From Gemmatimonadota bacterium (GTDB taxonomy: Bacteria > Gemmatimonadota > Gemmatimonadetes > Gemmatimonadales > GWC2-71-9), in the NCBI GenBank assembly GCA_003221895.1, contig QHUJ01000046.1, forward strand, positions 1 to 32,957: a stretch of 32,957 nucleotides of DNA, read 5' to 3'. Positions 14,153-22,845 of the stretch are shown here, in pieces. A model generated the notes under the pieces. The model saw only the letters and a list, made by a program, of their open reading frames with translations, did no database searches and was not told the origin of the DNA. A program made the translations under genes and the position numbers. The number at the start of each line of letters is the position of its first letter. The stretch's first letter is position 1.

Positions 14153-14194
14153 TGGAGGCGCGGGGAATTGAACCCCGGTCCGAGCATGACTCCG
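14153..14194. repeat. Proximal att-like direct repeat within ssrA
   Basis: This is the 42-base 3' end of ssrA, identical to 12729-12770. It is the second boundary of the mini-island and keeps the tmRNA intact after insertion. Confidence 0.85.
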
Positions 14195-14507
14195 ATACCG
14201 CTCCTACGTGCGTAGACAAAGCTTTGGTGGTCTCACCGCCTCGGCGCTTTGTCAGCCCTGGCAGTAACAAGCCTCTGCAAGCTCTTGCGGCAGCCGTTGA
14301 GGCCCCAGCTGCCGCCAGCCCGACTTTGCGATACGTGAGCGCCGCCTCAGGCGGGCTGCCACTCACGCAGGTGCGTGAAGCCGAAGCTTACGCAGCCAGA
14401 GCCAGTTCAGAGTTGGCTTGTGTGTCTTCCCAGTTGATTTACCAGGTGACTGAGAACCTGGGCACGCAACAATACCCTCGCCAAACCCGTCGAAGCCTGT
14501 CGCCCCC
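14153..14507 (-). ncRNA. ssrA: tmRNA (transfer-messenger RNA)
   Basis: The 355-nt RNA rescues stalled ribosomes by acting first as alanyl-tRNA and then as template for a degradation tag. The 5' end GGGGGCGACAGGCTTCGACG is the canonical tmRNA start and pairs over seven bases with the 3' acceptor strand CGCCTCC followed by discriminator A; CCA is not encoded. The T-arm reads GGTTCAATTCC. The tag frame at 14417-14388 encodes ANSELALAA then TAA, a normal hydrophobic ending in Ala-Ala. The gene begins 10 bases after the stop codon of the GGDEF gene. Its last 42 bases are duplicated at 12729-12770. SmpB, its partner, is not in the window. Confidence 0.97.
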
Positions 14508-14543
14508 TGGGACAACTCTAGTAGGAGCGGGCCGCCTTTTCAA
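14508..14543 (-). promoter_or_regulatory. Predicted ssrA promoter
   Basis: On the minus strand TTGAAA (14543-14538) and TAGAGT (14520-14515) are separated by 17 bases, and the tmRNA 5' end follows seven bases later. This fits a sigma-70-type promoter. The -10 hexamer overlaps the TAG stop codon of the GGDEF gene. Confidence 0.6.
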
Positions 14544-16023
14544 CTCGATTCCGGCCTAATTCCTTGGCGCGGTACAGCGCCGCGTCCGCGGCTGCGGGGA
14601 GATTGAGCAGCTCGGCGATCGGTTCCGGATAGCTGGCCACACCGCACGAGGTGGTCAGCGGATATGCGGTGCCGCTCCAGTGCCAGGTCGTATTCGCAAC
14701 CGAGTCGCGGATGCGCTCCGCCACCTCCCATGCTTCGCCCAGCTGCGCGTGCGGCAGCCACACGGCGAATTCTTCGCCGCCGATGCGCGCGACGAGGTCG
14801 CCCTCGCGCATCGCTTCCTCCAGAACGCGCGCGATGTGCTTGAGTGCGGCATCGCCGGCCGGGTGCCCCAGCGTATCGTTGAGTCGTTTGAAGTGATCGA
14901 GGTCGACATAGATGAGTGACGCGGGTAGCGTCTGCTCGCGCGCGCGATACCCAGCGAGCACGCGCTCGAACTCGCCGCGATTCCGCAGGCCGGTGAGGGG
15001 GTCGAGCACCGCGCGCTGCTCCGCATCGTGCACGGCTTTGGCGGCGGCGAGCCGCGGCCCCAGCTCGGCGACGAGCGACGCGATGCGATCTCCGGCCGGA
15101 GCGCGCTGACCCACAAGCACCAGCGCCCCGATGACGCTGCGACCGTCGAGCAGCGGATAGACCGCGCCGCCCCGTTCATGACGCCGGCGTTCCGGCATGC
15201 CGGGACCAAAGACATCCTCGGCGCCCGTGGTGACGAGCGGGATGCCGCCCTGGATCGCGCGCGCGACGGGCGCTTCCGGATCCAGCCTGCGCCCGGTCAG
15301 CCGTTTGTCGGCCGCGGTCGAAACGGCAATGATGTGAATGGCGTCACGCTCGCGCACGCTCCGGATGACGACGGCCGCCCCCCGCTGCCCGAGCTGTTGG
15401 GCGAGCTCGGCACCCGCGCGGGCGATGCCGGCCAGTGTTTGCGCGCCGGCCACACCGAGCGCGAGCTGGCGGGCCACCAGCTGGCCCTGTCCGGGCGTCG
15501 CGTGCTGCTCGGCGTGCCGCATCGTGTCGATGAGCCGGCGCAGATCGTTGACCGCGGCCGTCACGCGCCGCTGATCGGCATCGCGACCGCTGAGGAGGAG
15601 CGCGGTCCCATAGGGGAAATCGCCGGTGGCGACGTACGTTCCCTCGATTTCGTGCGCCACGTGGACGCGACCATCGACCGACGCGAGCTGCACGAACGCC
15701 GCACCCCGCCGCCGCGCTTCAGCGCCCTGCTCTTCCTGGACTGCGTCCCCGACGACCTCCACCGGTCCTTGGGCGAGTCCAATCGCCCATCCCACCCGCG
15801 CGTCATGCGCCCGCCGCAACAGATCGAGGGTGTGGGGGAGGTCGAACGCGTCAGTATCAGACAGTGTGTCGTGGCGGCTCCAGCGGAACGCGAGCCCCAG
15901 CAGGAGACCGCTGGCGACGCCGAGCAGCGTCCAGGCGGTGCCGCGCCACACGGCTTCCACCAGCAGGCTGCCGCCGATGACAGCCAGCGCGGGCGCAATC
16001 CACGCGCCGCGCTTCAATTTCAC
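14518..16023 (-). CDS. Membrane-anchored GAF-like and GGDEF diguanylate cyclase
   Basis: The protein has 501 residues and makes cyclic di-GMP from two GTP. Two membrane helices lie at about 8-24 and 29-46. A middle region (about 70-330) contains a GAF-like sensor (AVVIRSVRERDAIHIIAVST and YPLLDGRSVIGALVLVG). The GGDEF domain occupies about 345-500, starting with DPLTGLRNRGEFERVL; the active site is GGEEF and an RxxD inhibitory site (REGD) lies five residues before it, so product inhibition is expected. The start GTG at 16023 overlaps the larB stop as GTGA; the longer frame to 16398 is Arg-rich shadow sequence inside larB. It is the third gene of a dusB-larB-GGDEF transcript. Confidence 0.88.
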   Translation of the reverse strand: MKLKRGAWIAPALAVIGGSLLVEAVWRGTAWTLLGVASGLLLGLAFRWSRHDTLSDTDAFDLPHTLDLLRRAHDARVGWAIGLAQGPVEVVGDAVQEEQGAEARRRGAAFVQLASVDGRVHVAHEIEGTYVATGDFPYGTALLLSGRDADQRRVTAAVNDLRRLIDTMRHAEQHATPGQGQLVARQLALGVAGAQTLAGIARAGAELAQQLGQRGAAVVIRSVRERDAIHIIAVSTAADKRLTGRRLDPEAPVARAIQGGIPLVTTGAEDVFGPGMPERRRHERGGAVYPLLDGRSVIGALVLVGQRAPAGDRIASLVAELGPRLAAAKAVHDAEQRAVLDPLTGLRNRGEFERVLAGYRAREQTLPASLIYVDLDHFKRLNDTLGHPAGDAALKHIARVLEEAMREGDLVARIGGEEFAVWLPHAQLGEAWEVAERIRDSVANTTWHWSGTAYPLTTSCGVASYPEPIAELLNLPAAADAALYRAKELGRNRVEKAARSY

Positions 16024-16685
16024 GAGTGGTTGATGCGGCTGGCTGCGGCGGCGGCGCCGAATCCGTTGTCGATATTGACGACGGTGACGCCGGACGCGCA
16101 GGAGTTCAGCATGGCGAGCAGCGCGGCCAGCCCGCCGAACGAGGCCCCATAGCCCACGCTGGTCGGCACCGCGATGACGGGGACCTTGACGAGCCCGCCT
16201 ACGACGCTGGGCAGCGCGCCCTCCATCCCCGCGACGACGATGATGACGCCCGCCGAGCGCAGCACGTCGGTTTGAGTGAGGAGCCGGTGGATGCCGGCGA
16301 CGCCGACATCTGTCAGCCGTTCGACGCGATTCTTCAGCGCCCGCGCGCTGACGGCAGCCTCTTCCGCAACTGCCAGGTCGCTGGTGCCTGCGGTGCACAC
16401 CAGCACCGTGCCGCGTCCGGTCGGTGCGGGCTCGGGATCAGGCGGCAGGTAGACTGTGCGCCCCAGAGCGTTGACCTCGGCGCGAGGAAAGCGGGCCGCG
16501 AGCGCCTCGGCCTGCGTCGTGTCGGTACGCGTGGCGAGGAAGCTCCCCCCGGCACTCTCCAGCCGCTCCGCGATCACGACGACCTGGCCTACGGTTTTGC
16601 CCGGACTGAAAATCACCTCCTGATGCCCCTGAGTGATGGGCCGGAGGTGATCGATCGTCGCGAACGGGAGTCGCTCGAAGTTCAC
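16020..16685 (-). CDS. larB: LarB, nickel-pincer cofactor biosynthesis protein
   Basis: LarB carboxylates and hydrolyses nicotinic acid adenine dinucleotide to pyridinium-3,5-biscarboxylate mononucleotide, the first step of the nickel-pincer nucleotide used by lactate racemase and relatives. The 221-residue protein shows the family pattern: N-terminal QEVIFSPGKTVGQVVVIAER, then the AIR-carboxylase-like core with VLVCTAGTSDLAVAEEAAVS, VIIVVAGMEGALPSVVGGLV, VIAVPTSVGYGASFGGLAAL and VVNIDNGFGAA near the C-terminus. The start GTG at 16685 overlaps the dusB stop by four bases, and its stop overlaps the next gene in the same way. LarC and LarE, the partners, are not in the window. Confidence 0.93.
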   Translation of the reverse strand: MNFERLPFATIDHLRPITQGHQEVIFSPGKTVGQVVVIAERLESAGGSFLATRTDTTQAEALAARFPRAEVNALGRTVYLPPDPEPAPTGRGTVLVCTAGTSDLAVAEEAAVSARALKNRVERLTDVGVAGIHRLLTQTDVLRSAGVIIVVAGMEGALPSVVGGLVKVPVIAVPTSVGYGASFGGLAALLAMLNSCASGVTVVNIDNGFGAAAAASRINHS

Positions 16686-17668
16686 GCCGCGGATCTCACG
16701 GATCCGAACAGATAGTCGCAGAAAATGGCTTCGGCCTCCGCCATGGACTCGATCGCAAAGAGCCGCTCGCGCAGCGCCGTGGAGTCCCGGAGTCCCTTCG
16801 TGTACCAGCCGAAATGCTTGCGGAATTCGAGTGCCGTCTTGCGCGTATCACCCTGCAACCGCAGCGCCAGGCGTGCGTGATCGAGTGCGACGGAGAAGCG
16901 CTCTTCGGGCGTCGGATCGGAGCGCTTGGCGCGATCGGCGAGCAGATCGCGCGCCTGCGCAAACAGCCACGGATTCCCAAAGGAGCCACGCGCGACCATG
17001 ATGCCGGCGCAGCCGGTGTGGCGGCGCATGGCGAGCACGTCGTCCGCCGTCTTGATATCGCCGTTGCCGATCACCGGAATGTCCAGGGCCTCCACCACCC
17101 GCGCGATCTCGTCCCAGTCAGCGGCGCCATGATACATCTGCGTGCGCGTCCGCGGGTGCAGCGTCAGTACCTGCGCGCCGGCATCCTGGCACCGGAGCGC
17201 GATTGTCACCGGATCGCGTTGCGCTTCGTCCCAGCCGCTGCGGATCTTGACCGTGACGGGCAGATGGGTGGCCTGCCGGACGGCCTCGATGATCCCGCGT
17301 ACCAGCGTCATGTCCCTCAGACAGCCCGACCCGCCGTTGTTCCGCACGACTTTCTTCACGGGGCAGCCGAAGTTGATGTCGACGAAATCGGGCTCGAACA
17401 GCTCCGTCACCATGGCCGCGGCCTTTGCCATGACCGCCGCGTCGGCCCCGTAGATCTGTATGCCGATGGGGCGTTCTACGGGCTCGAATCGCATCTCCGC
17501 CAGCACTCGCTCGATGCCGAGGGAGATGCCAACCGCGGAGATGAACTCGGACACCACGACGTCAGCCCCGAACCGGCGGCAAATCTGCCGGAACGGGGAC
17601 TCCGACACGCCTGCCATGGGAGCGAGGAAGAGCGGCACTTCCTGCGCGGTGGAGTACGGGAAGTCCAT
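16682..17668 (-). CDS. dusB: tRNA-dihydrouridine synthase (DusB-like)
   Basis: This flavoenzyme reduces uridines in the D-loop of tRNA using NADPH. The 328-residue protein has the FMN TIM barrel: FLAPMAGVSESPFRQICRRF at 15-34, GIQIYGADAAVMAKAA, the catalytic Cys in VDINFGCPVKKV, VKIRSGWD, and the phosphate-binding PVIGNGDIKTADDVLAM with GIMVARGSFGNPWLF. The C-terminal helical domain ends with the LarB overlap. The start at 17668 (MDFPYS) is chosen; the open frame runs on to 17923, but that extension covers the divergent PTS gene. First gene of the dusB-larB-GGDEF set. Confidence 0.93.
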   Translation of the reverse strand: MDFPYSTAQEVPLFLAPMAGVSESPFRQICRRFGADVVVSEFISAVGISLGIERVLAEMRFEPVERPIGIQIYGADAAVMAKAAAMVTELFEPDFVDINFGCPVKKVVRNNGGSGCLRDMTLVRGIIEAVRQATHLPVTVKIRSGWDEAQRDPVTIALRCQDAGAQVLTLHPRTRTQMYHGAADWDEIARVVEALDIPVIGNGDIKTADDVLAMRRHTGCAGIMVARGSFGNPWLFAQARDLLADRAKRSDPTPEERFSVALDHARLALRLQGDTRKTALEFRKHFGWYTKGLRDSTALRERLFAIESMAEAEAIFCDYLFGSVRSAA

Positions 17669-17728
17669 GCGGTGGAACGTAATAGCGCGTTGCGCGCCGA
17701 GCAACCAACATTTACCTTTCGCCCGCCG

Positions 17729-18181
17729 ATGCGCCTGCGAGAGTTCTTCTCCGAAGATGCGATCAAGCTCGAGCTCGAGAGCACGTCGAAAGACGCCGTG
17801 CTCAAGGAGATCGTCGGGCTGCTGAGGCTCGACGAAAAAGCTGAGGCCATGCTGTTCAAGATGCTGAAGCGTCGTGAGACGCTGGGCTCGACCGGCATCG
17901 GACAGCAAATCGCCATCCCCCACTGCCGGTCACTCGTGGTGAGCCGCTTGCGCTGCGCGTTTGGACGGAGTCAAAAGGGGATCGACTTCAAGGCCATCGA
18001 CGACAAGCCGGTGCTCTACTTTTTCCTGATCGTTGCGCCGCCGCTCGAAGTCTCGAATCAATACCTCCCCGTGCTCGGTAAGATTGCGCAGTTTGCGAAG
18101 GAACCGGATGTGACGGCGAGATTCGCAAAGCTCAGTACGCCGGCGGAGTTTCTGCAGCTTCTCGAAGAGAAAAACATCTAG
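17729..18181 (+). CDS. PTS EIIA (PtsN/fructose-type) domain protein
   Basis: The protein has 150 residues, the size of a stand-alone IIA of the fructose/mannitol or nitrogen PTS class. LREFFSEDAIKLELES at the start and the phospho-acceptor His in QQIAIPHCRS (about residue 65) match the family. The helical C-terminus LPVLGKIAQFAKEPDVTARF is also typical. Stand-alone IIA proteins of this kind usually regulate rather than transport. It is divergent from dusB with 60 bases between the two starts, where both promoters must lie. A hairpin follows seven bases after the stop. No EI, HPr or sugar permease is nearby. Confidence 0.88.
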   Translation: MRLREFFSEDAIKLELESTSKDAVLKEIVGLLRLDEKAEAMLFKMLKRRETLGSTGIGQQIAIPHCRSLVVSRLRCAFGRSQKGIDFKAIDDKPVLYFFLIVAPPLEVSNQYLPVLGKIAQFAKEPDVTARFAKLSTPAEFLQLLEEKNI

Positions 18182-18187
18182 AGCGAT

Positions 18188-18213
18188 ACACGTCGGTCGA
18201 CGTGCCGACGTGT
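18188..18213. terminator. Hairpin between the convergent PTS IIA and pilin-like genes
   Basis: ACACGTCGG (18188-18196) and CCGACGTGT (18205-18213) form a 9-bp stem with an 8-base loop. There is no clear T-run, so Rho-independent action is uncertain. Confidence 0.45.
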
Positions 18214-18220
18214 CACGTGA

Positions 18221-18589
18221 TCATGTGCACTGCGGCGCTCCCTCCTTCGTGGCGGGTGCCAATGCCGTGGATCCTGTGTAGACCGCGCATGTCCTGGTGG
18301 TAGTGGTGTGACCCACCAGTGCCGTCCACCCGTCGCCCGTCAACGTAATTGTCGGTCCCAGCACACCGGTGCTCGTCCGATACGCCGGACCGAGGTTCGT
18401 CGTGTACGCGATCGAATCGGCGAAGTACGCCTCCTCGGCGGTGACCAGGTTGCGGAGATCGGATTTCATTGACGCCAGGTAGGCTTTTTCTCTCGTGTTC
18501 GCAAACTTCGGAATCACGATGCTCGCCAGCACTCCGACGATCACGACGACAACCACCAGCTCGATCAGCGTCAATCCCTTGCGGTCCAT
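18221..18589 (-). CDS. Type IV pilin-like / pseudopilin protein
   Basis: The protein has 122 residues. The N-terminus MDRKG then LTLIELVVVVVIVGVLASIV is a class-III prepilin signal: cleavage after Gly5, methylation of the new N-terminal Leu, Glu at mature position 5 and a hydrophobic helix. A helix with REKAYLASMKSDLRNLVTAE follows, then a small C-terminal beta-domain with two Cys (RTCAVY and PQCT) that may form the D-loop disulfide. It could be a minor pilin or secretion pseudopilin; the assembly machinery is not in the window. It stands alone between the PTS gene and the broken glycosyltransferase gene. Confidence 0.88.
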   Translation of the reverse strand: MDRKGLTLIELVVVVVIVGVLASIVIPKFANTREKAYLASMKSDLRNLVTAEEAYFADSIAYTTNLGPAYRTSTGVLGPTITLTGDGWTALVGHTTTTRTCAVYTGSTALAPATKEGAPQCT

Positions 18590-18613
18590 ACTGACTCCCT
18601 GCGGTGGGTCGCG

Positions 18614-20051
18614 TTACGGTGGTACAAGAGGGATTCTAACGCGACTCGTATCGAGCGAAAGAGGGAACCTGGCCCGCGTTTCTCGGGTCACCGCGGCAGC
18701 GCCGGCACTATCGCCGGCTCCCAGCAAGGCCTCTCGCAGGCCGTCCCATGCGGGGGGGAGGGCGCTATCCACCGCGATGGCAGCGCGAAGCTGCTGGATG
18801 GCCGGCTGCCACAGCTTGGCGTGGATGTAGAATCGGGCCAGATCGACGCGGGGGCCGGCAAGCTCGGGAGCGAAGGCTATGGAGGCCAGCAGCAAGCGCT
18901 CTCCGCTTCCCCACCGCCCCGCGGCGAATTCATCCTTCCCCTCGAGCCAGAGCGTGCGATAGGAGCGAGGCGCATCACGTTGCATGGCCTGGTAGTGCAG
19001 CTCGTCGTCATGCCAGGTTGGTATATGACCGATGGTGCGCAGCGCCCCTGCGGCGACGACCGCACCCACCAGTGTGTAGCGCAGCCGAACCGAGCGGATC
19101 GACATTGCCGCTGAGGCCAGCGCAAACACGACGCCGAAGGACGCCAGATAGAGCGTACGCTCGGCGATCAGGAATTCGGTCGGGAAGAGGACGTTGCTGA
19201 TGGGCGAGATCGTAATGACGACCCAAACCAGTCCGATCGCGATGCCGGGGAGACAGCCGCACCATGGCCCAGGTGCGCTCGAACACCCCGAGGTGCTCTA
19301 GACCCACCGCGAGCCCGCCCGCGTAGAACGTCCGGATGCCGACAAAAGCGTGAACGATGAAGTACGCCGCGATGGCACCGGCCGCGGCGAGTGCCGGCCG
19401 CCAGGCCGGGCGCAGGCCCGAGCCGCGGCCGACATACACGAGCAACACCGCCGCCGGCAGCGTGACCGCGATCTCCTTCGCGGTGATCGCCAGCGCGGCA
19501 CCGAGCATGACGCCCAGCAGGTACTTCGCGTCCCGTTCCGCGCGGTTTGCGCACACCAGGGCGACGGCGTATCCGGCCGCCGCCATCAGCTCAGCCCGTC
19601 CGACGACGTTGGCTACTGCCTCGACGTGCACCGGGTGTACGGCGAACAGCAGCCCCGCGATCAATCCCACCACGGGTCCCGCGAGCTCACAAGCGAGCAG
19701 AGCGAACAAGGCTGTGGCGATCGCGGCCCACACGACGTTCATCGCATGAAACCAATGCGGGCTCGTCGAGACCTGGTAATCGATTGCAAACGACGAGATC
19801 ACCGCGGGCCGCCACATCACGCCACCGAATGACGCGGGCCAGTACGGCTCTTTCAGGACGGCGCCAACGGAGGGGGGATGCTCGAGCACCTGCCGGTTTG
19901 CGACGACCCATTGATCGTCGGCGACGAACTCATTGCGGATCGACGGCGCGGCCACGGCTGCGGCAAGCAGCCCCGCGAACACCACACCATGCCATGCGCG
20001 AATCGTGAGACGTGCCGGGGTGCCATCGTGCGACAGCTCGTTTACTCCCAC
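18614..20051 (-). pseudogene. Broken TMTC-like (O-mannosyltransferase/TPR) membrane protein gene
   Basis: The first frame (GTG 20051 to about 19255) gives about 260 residues with several membrane helices and the family segments NEFVADDQWVVANR, MWRPAVISSFAIDY, GLIAGLLFAVHPVHVEAVAN and AKEIAVTLPAAVLL. After FERTWAMVRL the frame turns into nonsense. The family sequence resumes one frame over with GIAIGLVWVVITISPISNVL then FPTEFLIAERTLYLASFGVV, and ends in one or two TPRs at 18614. Intact relatives have several dozen residues with a DUF1736-type segment between these two parts, so there is a deletion as well as a frame change. The start overlaps the guaA stop. Loss of function is likely, although an assembly error cannot be excluded. 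Confidence 0.7.
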
Positions 20052-21595
20052 TCGATCGTCGCCGGGGGTTTGGAGCTGACGTCGTAGGCCACGCGGTTTA
20101 CGCCGCGCACTTCGTTGATGATGCGATTGCTGATCCGGCCCAGCACGTCGTGCGGAAACGGAAACCAGTCCGCCGTCATCCCGTCCCGGCTCGTCACGGC
20201 ACGCAATGCCACGACGTTGTCGTACGTGCGGCCGTCGCCCATCACACCGACCGACTTGACCGGCAGGAGCACGGCAAAGGCCTGCCAGATCTGGTCGTAC
20301 AGTCCGGCGGCGCGGATCTCTTCGAGGTATATCGCATCCACGCGCCGCAGCACATCGAGGCGCTCCTCGTTCACCGTGCCCAGTACGCGAATGGCGAGGC
20401 CAGGACCGGGGAACGGGTGGCGGCCAACGATCTCGTCCGGAAGGCCCAGCTCGCGGCCCACCTGACGTACTTCATCCTTGAACAGCTCGCGCAGCGGCTC
20501 GATCAGCTTCCACGGCAAGTTCGGCCGCAAGCCGCCGACGTTGTGATGCGTCTTGATGGTTGCCGACGGACCACCCCTGGGCGACGTCGATTCGATGACG
20601 TCCGGATAGAGAGTCCCCTGCACCAGGAACCCGACGCTCCCCTCGACGTGCCGGGCAGCGTCCTCGAAGACGTCGATGAAGGTGTGTCCGATGCGGCGGC
20701 GCTTCTCCTCAGGATCCTCGACATCCTTGAGCTCGCGCAGAAACCGGTGGGTCGCGTCCACGACGCGCAGATCCATGCCGAGGTGGGCGCGGAACGTCTG
20801 CTCGACCTGCTCTCGCTCGCCCCGCCGCAGCAGGCCGTGATCGACAAAGACGCACGTCAGCCGATTCCCGATGGCGCGGTGGACGAGCGCAGCGGCCACC
20901 GCTGAGTCGACACCGCCGGACAGGCCGCAGATCGCCCGGCCGGCAGGCCCGACCAGCTCCCGGATGCGCGCCACTGCATGATCGATGAAGTGTCCCGGTG
21001 TCCAGTCGGGCGTGCAGCCGCAAATGTCGAACAGGAAGTTGTGCAGGATCTCACCGCCGCGCGGCGTATGTGCCACTTCGGGGTGAAACAGCACAGCATG
21101 GATCGGTTTCGTGTCGTGCTGCATCCCGGCGACCGGGGCATTGGCACTCGTCGCGGTCACCCGGAAGTGCGGCGGTGGTTGGTCGATGCGGTCGCCATGG
21201 CTCGCCCAGACGATGGCGGTGGCATGCGGCTCGAATCCGGCAAACAGGCCCTTATTCTCGCGGATCGCGATCTCGGCCCGTCCGTACTCACGCTCGTTCG
21301 AGGGCACCACCTTCCCTCCGGCGAGCCGGGCGACGAGCTGCATGCCGTAACAGATGCCAAGGACGGGGATGCCGAGGTCGAGAATCCCCGGGTCGGCCGT
21401 TGGTGCACCCTCATCGAACACGGAGCTCGGGCCGCCGGAGAGAATGATCCCCTTTGGGTCGAACTGCCGGATGAACGCGAGGTCCGAACCCCGCGATGCC
21501 GGATGGATCTCGGAGTAGACGCTCGCTTCCCGGATGCGGCGCGCGATGAGCTGCGTGAATTGTGAGCCGTAGTCGAGGATGAGAATCCCGTTCAC
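20042..21595 (-). CDS. guaA: GMP synthase (glutamine-hydrolysing)
   Basis: The enzyme converts XMP to GMP with ATP and glutamine. The 517-residue protein has the usual length and domain order: class I glutamine amidotransferase ([20 protein letters not shown] at 3-23; nucleophile Cys in GICYGMQ; His-Glu in FHPEVAHT), ATP-pyrophosphatase with the PP-loop [14 protein letters not shown] at about 230, and the dimerisation domain with [15 protein letters not shown], ending [13 protein letters not shown]. The start GTG at 21595 overlaps the lysA stop as GTGA. It is the last intact gene of the long minus-strand run that begins with mreB. Confidence 0.97.
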   Translation of the reverse strand: MNGILILDYGSQFTQLIARRIREASVYSEIHPASRGSDLAFIRQFDPKGIILSGGPSSVFDEGAPTADPGILDLGIPVLGICYGMQLVARLAGGKVVPSNEREYGRAEIAIRENKGLFAGFEPHATAIVWASHGDRIDQPPPHFRVTATSANAPVAGMQHDTKPIHAVLFHPEVAHTPRGGEILHNFLFDICGCTPDWTPGHFIDHAVARIRELVGPAGRAICGLSGGVDSAVAAALVHRAIGNRLTCVFVDHGLLRRGEREQVEQTFRAHLGMDLRVVDATHRFLRELKDVEDPEEKRRRIGHTFIDVFEDAARHVEGSVGFLVQGTLYPDVIESTSPRGGPSATIKTHHNVGGLRPNLPWKLIEPLRELFKDEVRQVGRELGLPDEIVGRHPFPGPGLAIRVLGTVNEERLDVLRRVDAIYLEEIRAAGLYDQIWQAFAVLLPVKSVGVMGDGRTYDNVVALRAVTSRDGMTADWFPFPHDVLGRISNRIINEVRGVNRVAYDVSSKPPATIEWE

Positions 21596-22845
21596 GCCTT
21601 GTACCACGTGGTCGGTTCGGCCGTCTCGCCGCGCACGAGGTCGTCCAGCGTCTCCCGCTGCCGCGCGACGTAGTAGCGATCGCCGTCGACAACGACTTCG
21701 GGTGCACGCGGTCGTTGATTGTACGTCGAGGCCATGACAAATCCGTAGGCGCCGGTGCCGAGCACGGCGAGGACCTCGCCGGGACCCACTGAGACGAGCT
21801 TGCGATCGAGGGCGAGGAAGTCGCCGGTCTCGCAGATGGGCCCGACCACGTTCACCGTCTCTTCCGCCCGCTTGCCGTCCCGCAACGGAATGATCTCGTG
21901 ATGCGCGTTGTAATGGCTGGGCCGCACGAAATCCGACATGCCGGCGTCCACGATCACGTACTCCTTGCCACCCGCGTGCTTGCGATAGAGCACGCGCGTC
22001 AGCAAGACGCCGGCATTGGCGACGAGGTAGCGGCCCGGCTCGCACAGCAGGCCGAGCCCGGCGGCGCTCACCGCCGGGACGACTGCCTCGGCAAACGCCT
22101 TCGGACTCGGCGCCTTCTCGTTGTGGTAGCGCACGCCGAGTCCGCCACCGACATCGAGCGCCTCGAGTGTGGTGATCCCGGACGCGCGAATCGCCGTCAC
22201 CAGCTCGAGCAGCTTGATCGTGCCGCGGTGGTAAGGCGTCACATCGGCAATCTGCGAGCCGATGTGCATCGCGAGACCGCGCAGCAGGAGCCTCGGCTCG
22301 GCGGCGATGCGTGTGGCGACGGCCACCACTTCATCGAAGGGAATGCCGAATTTCGCCGTTTTCTCGCCGGTCTTCATGTACAGATGCGACTCGATGGCGA
22401 CATCCGGATTCACCCGGATGCCGATGCGCGCGGGCGTCTTGAGATCGTTCGCGACGCCGGTGAGCGTGTCCAGCTCACTCGTCGATTCGACGTTGATGAA
22501 CCCGACGCCGGCCCGGATCGCTTCGGCGATCTCGGCGGCGGTCTTGCCCACGCCGGAGAAGACGATTCCGTCCGGATCGAACCTGGCCATCAGCACACGC
22601 CGCAACTCGCCCACCGACACGATGTCGGCGCCGGCCCCCAGCTGCTTGAGCACGCGGAGTACGCCGAGGTTGCCGTTGGCCTTGACCGAGTAGCAGATGC
22701 GATGCCGGATACCGTGTAGTGCATCGGCGAGCGCGTTGTACTGCGCGCGAATCAGATTGGCGCTGTACACGTACGAGGGCGTCCCGATGCGATCCGCGAT
22801 CGCCTGCAGCAACCCCGGATCGAATCCTAGTACGCCTGCGCCCAC
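21592..22845 (-). CDS. lysA: Diaminopimelate decarboxylase
   Basis: This PLP enzyme decarboxylates meso-diaminopimelate to lysine, the last step of that pathway. The protein has about 417 residues. The PLP lysine is in [17 protein letters not shown]. Other family motifs are [64 protein letters not shown] (the Glu-Pro-Gly-Arg phosphate site) and [11 protein letters not shown] with the catalytic Cys. The start is taken as GTG 22845, where GGAGG lies four bases upstream; the frame stays open to 22878. The 5' end overlaps the proS 3' end by 19 bases and the 3' end overlaps guaA. The alternative, a shorter start, would lose the first helix. Confidence 0.94.
   Translation of the reverse strand: MGAGVLGFDPGLLQAIADRIGTPSYVYSANLIRAQYNALADALHGIRHRICYSVKANGNLGVLRVLKQLGAGADIVSVGELRRVLMARFDPDGIVFSGVGKTAAEIAEAIRAGVGFINVESTSELDTLTGVANDLKTPARIGIRVNPDVAIESHLYMKTGEKTAKFGIPFDEVVAVATRIAAEPRLLLRGLAMHIGSQIADVTPYHRGTIKLLELVTAIRASGITTLEALDVGGGLGVRYHNEKAPSPKAFAEAVVPAVSAAGLGLLCEPGRYLVANAGVLLTRVLYRKHAGGKEYVIVDAGMSDFVRPSHYNAHHEIIPLRDGKRAEETVNVVGPICETGDFLALDRKLVSVGPGEVLAVLGTGAYGFVMASTYNQRPRAPEVVVDGDRYYVARQRETLDDLVRGETAEPTTWYKA

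Noticed and set aside
16024-16398. N-terminal extension of the GGDEF protein
   Set aside because: It is Arg-rich antisense-like composition within larB; the membrane anchor begins right at GTG 16023.
16814-17728. Plus-strand coding region in front of the PTS IIA gene
   Set aside because: It is antisense to dusB, which has full family motifs; only the last 150 codons of that frame are real.
17669-17923. N-terminal extension of DusB
   Set aside because: It overlaps the divergent PTS gene in antisense and lies outside the usual DusB length; MDFPYS fits the family start.
21596-22045. N-terminal extension of GuaA
   Set aside because: It is Arg-rich shadow sequence inside lysA; the amidotransferase domain begins at 21595.
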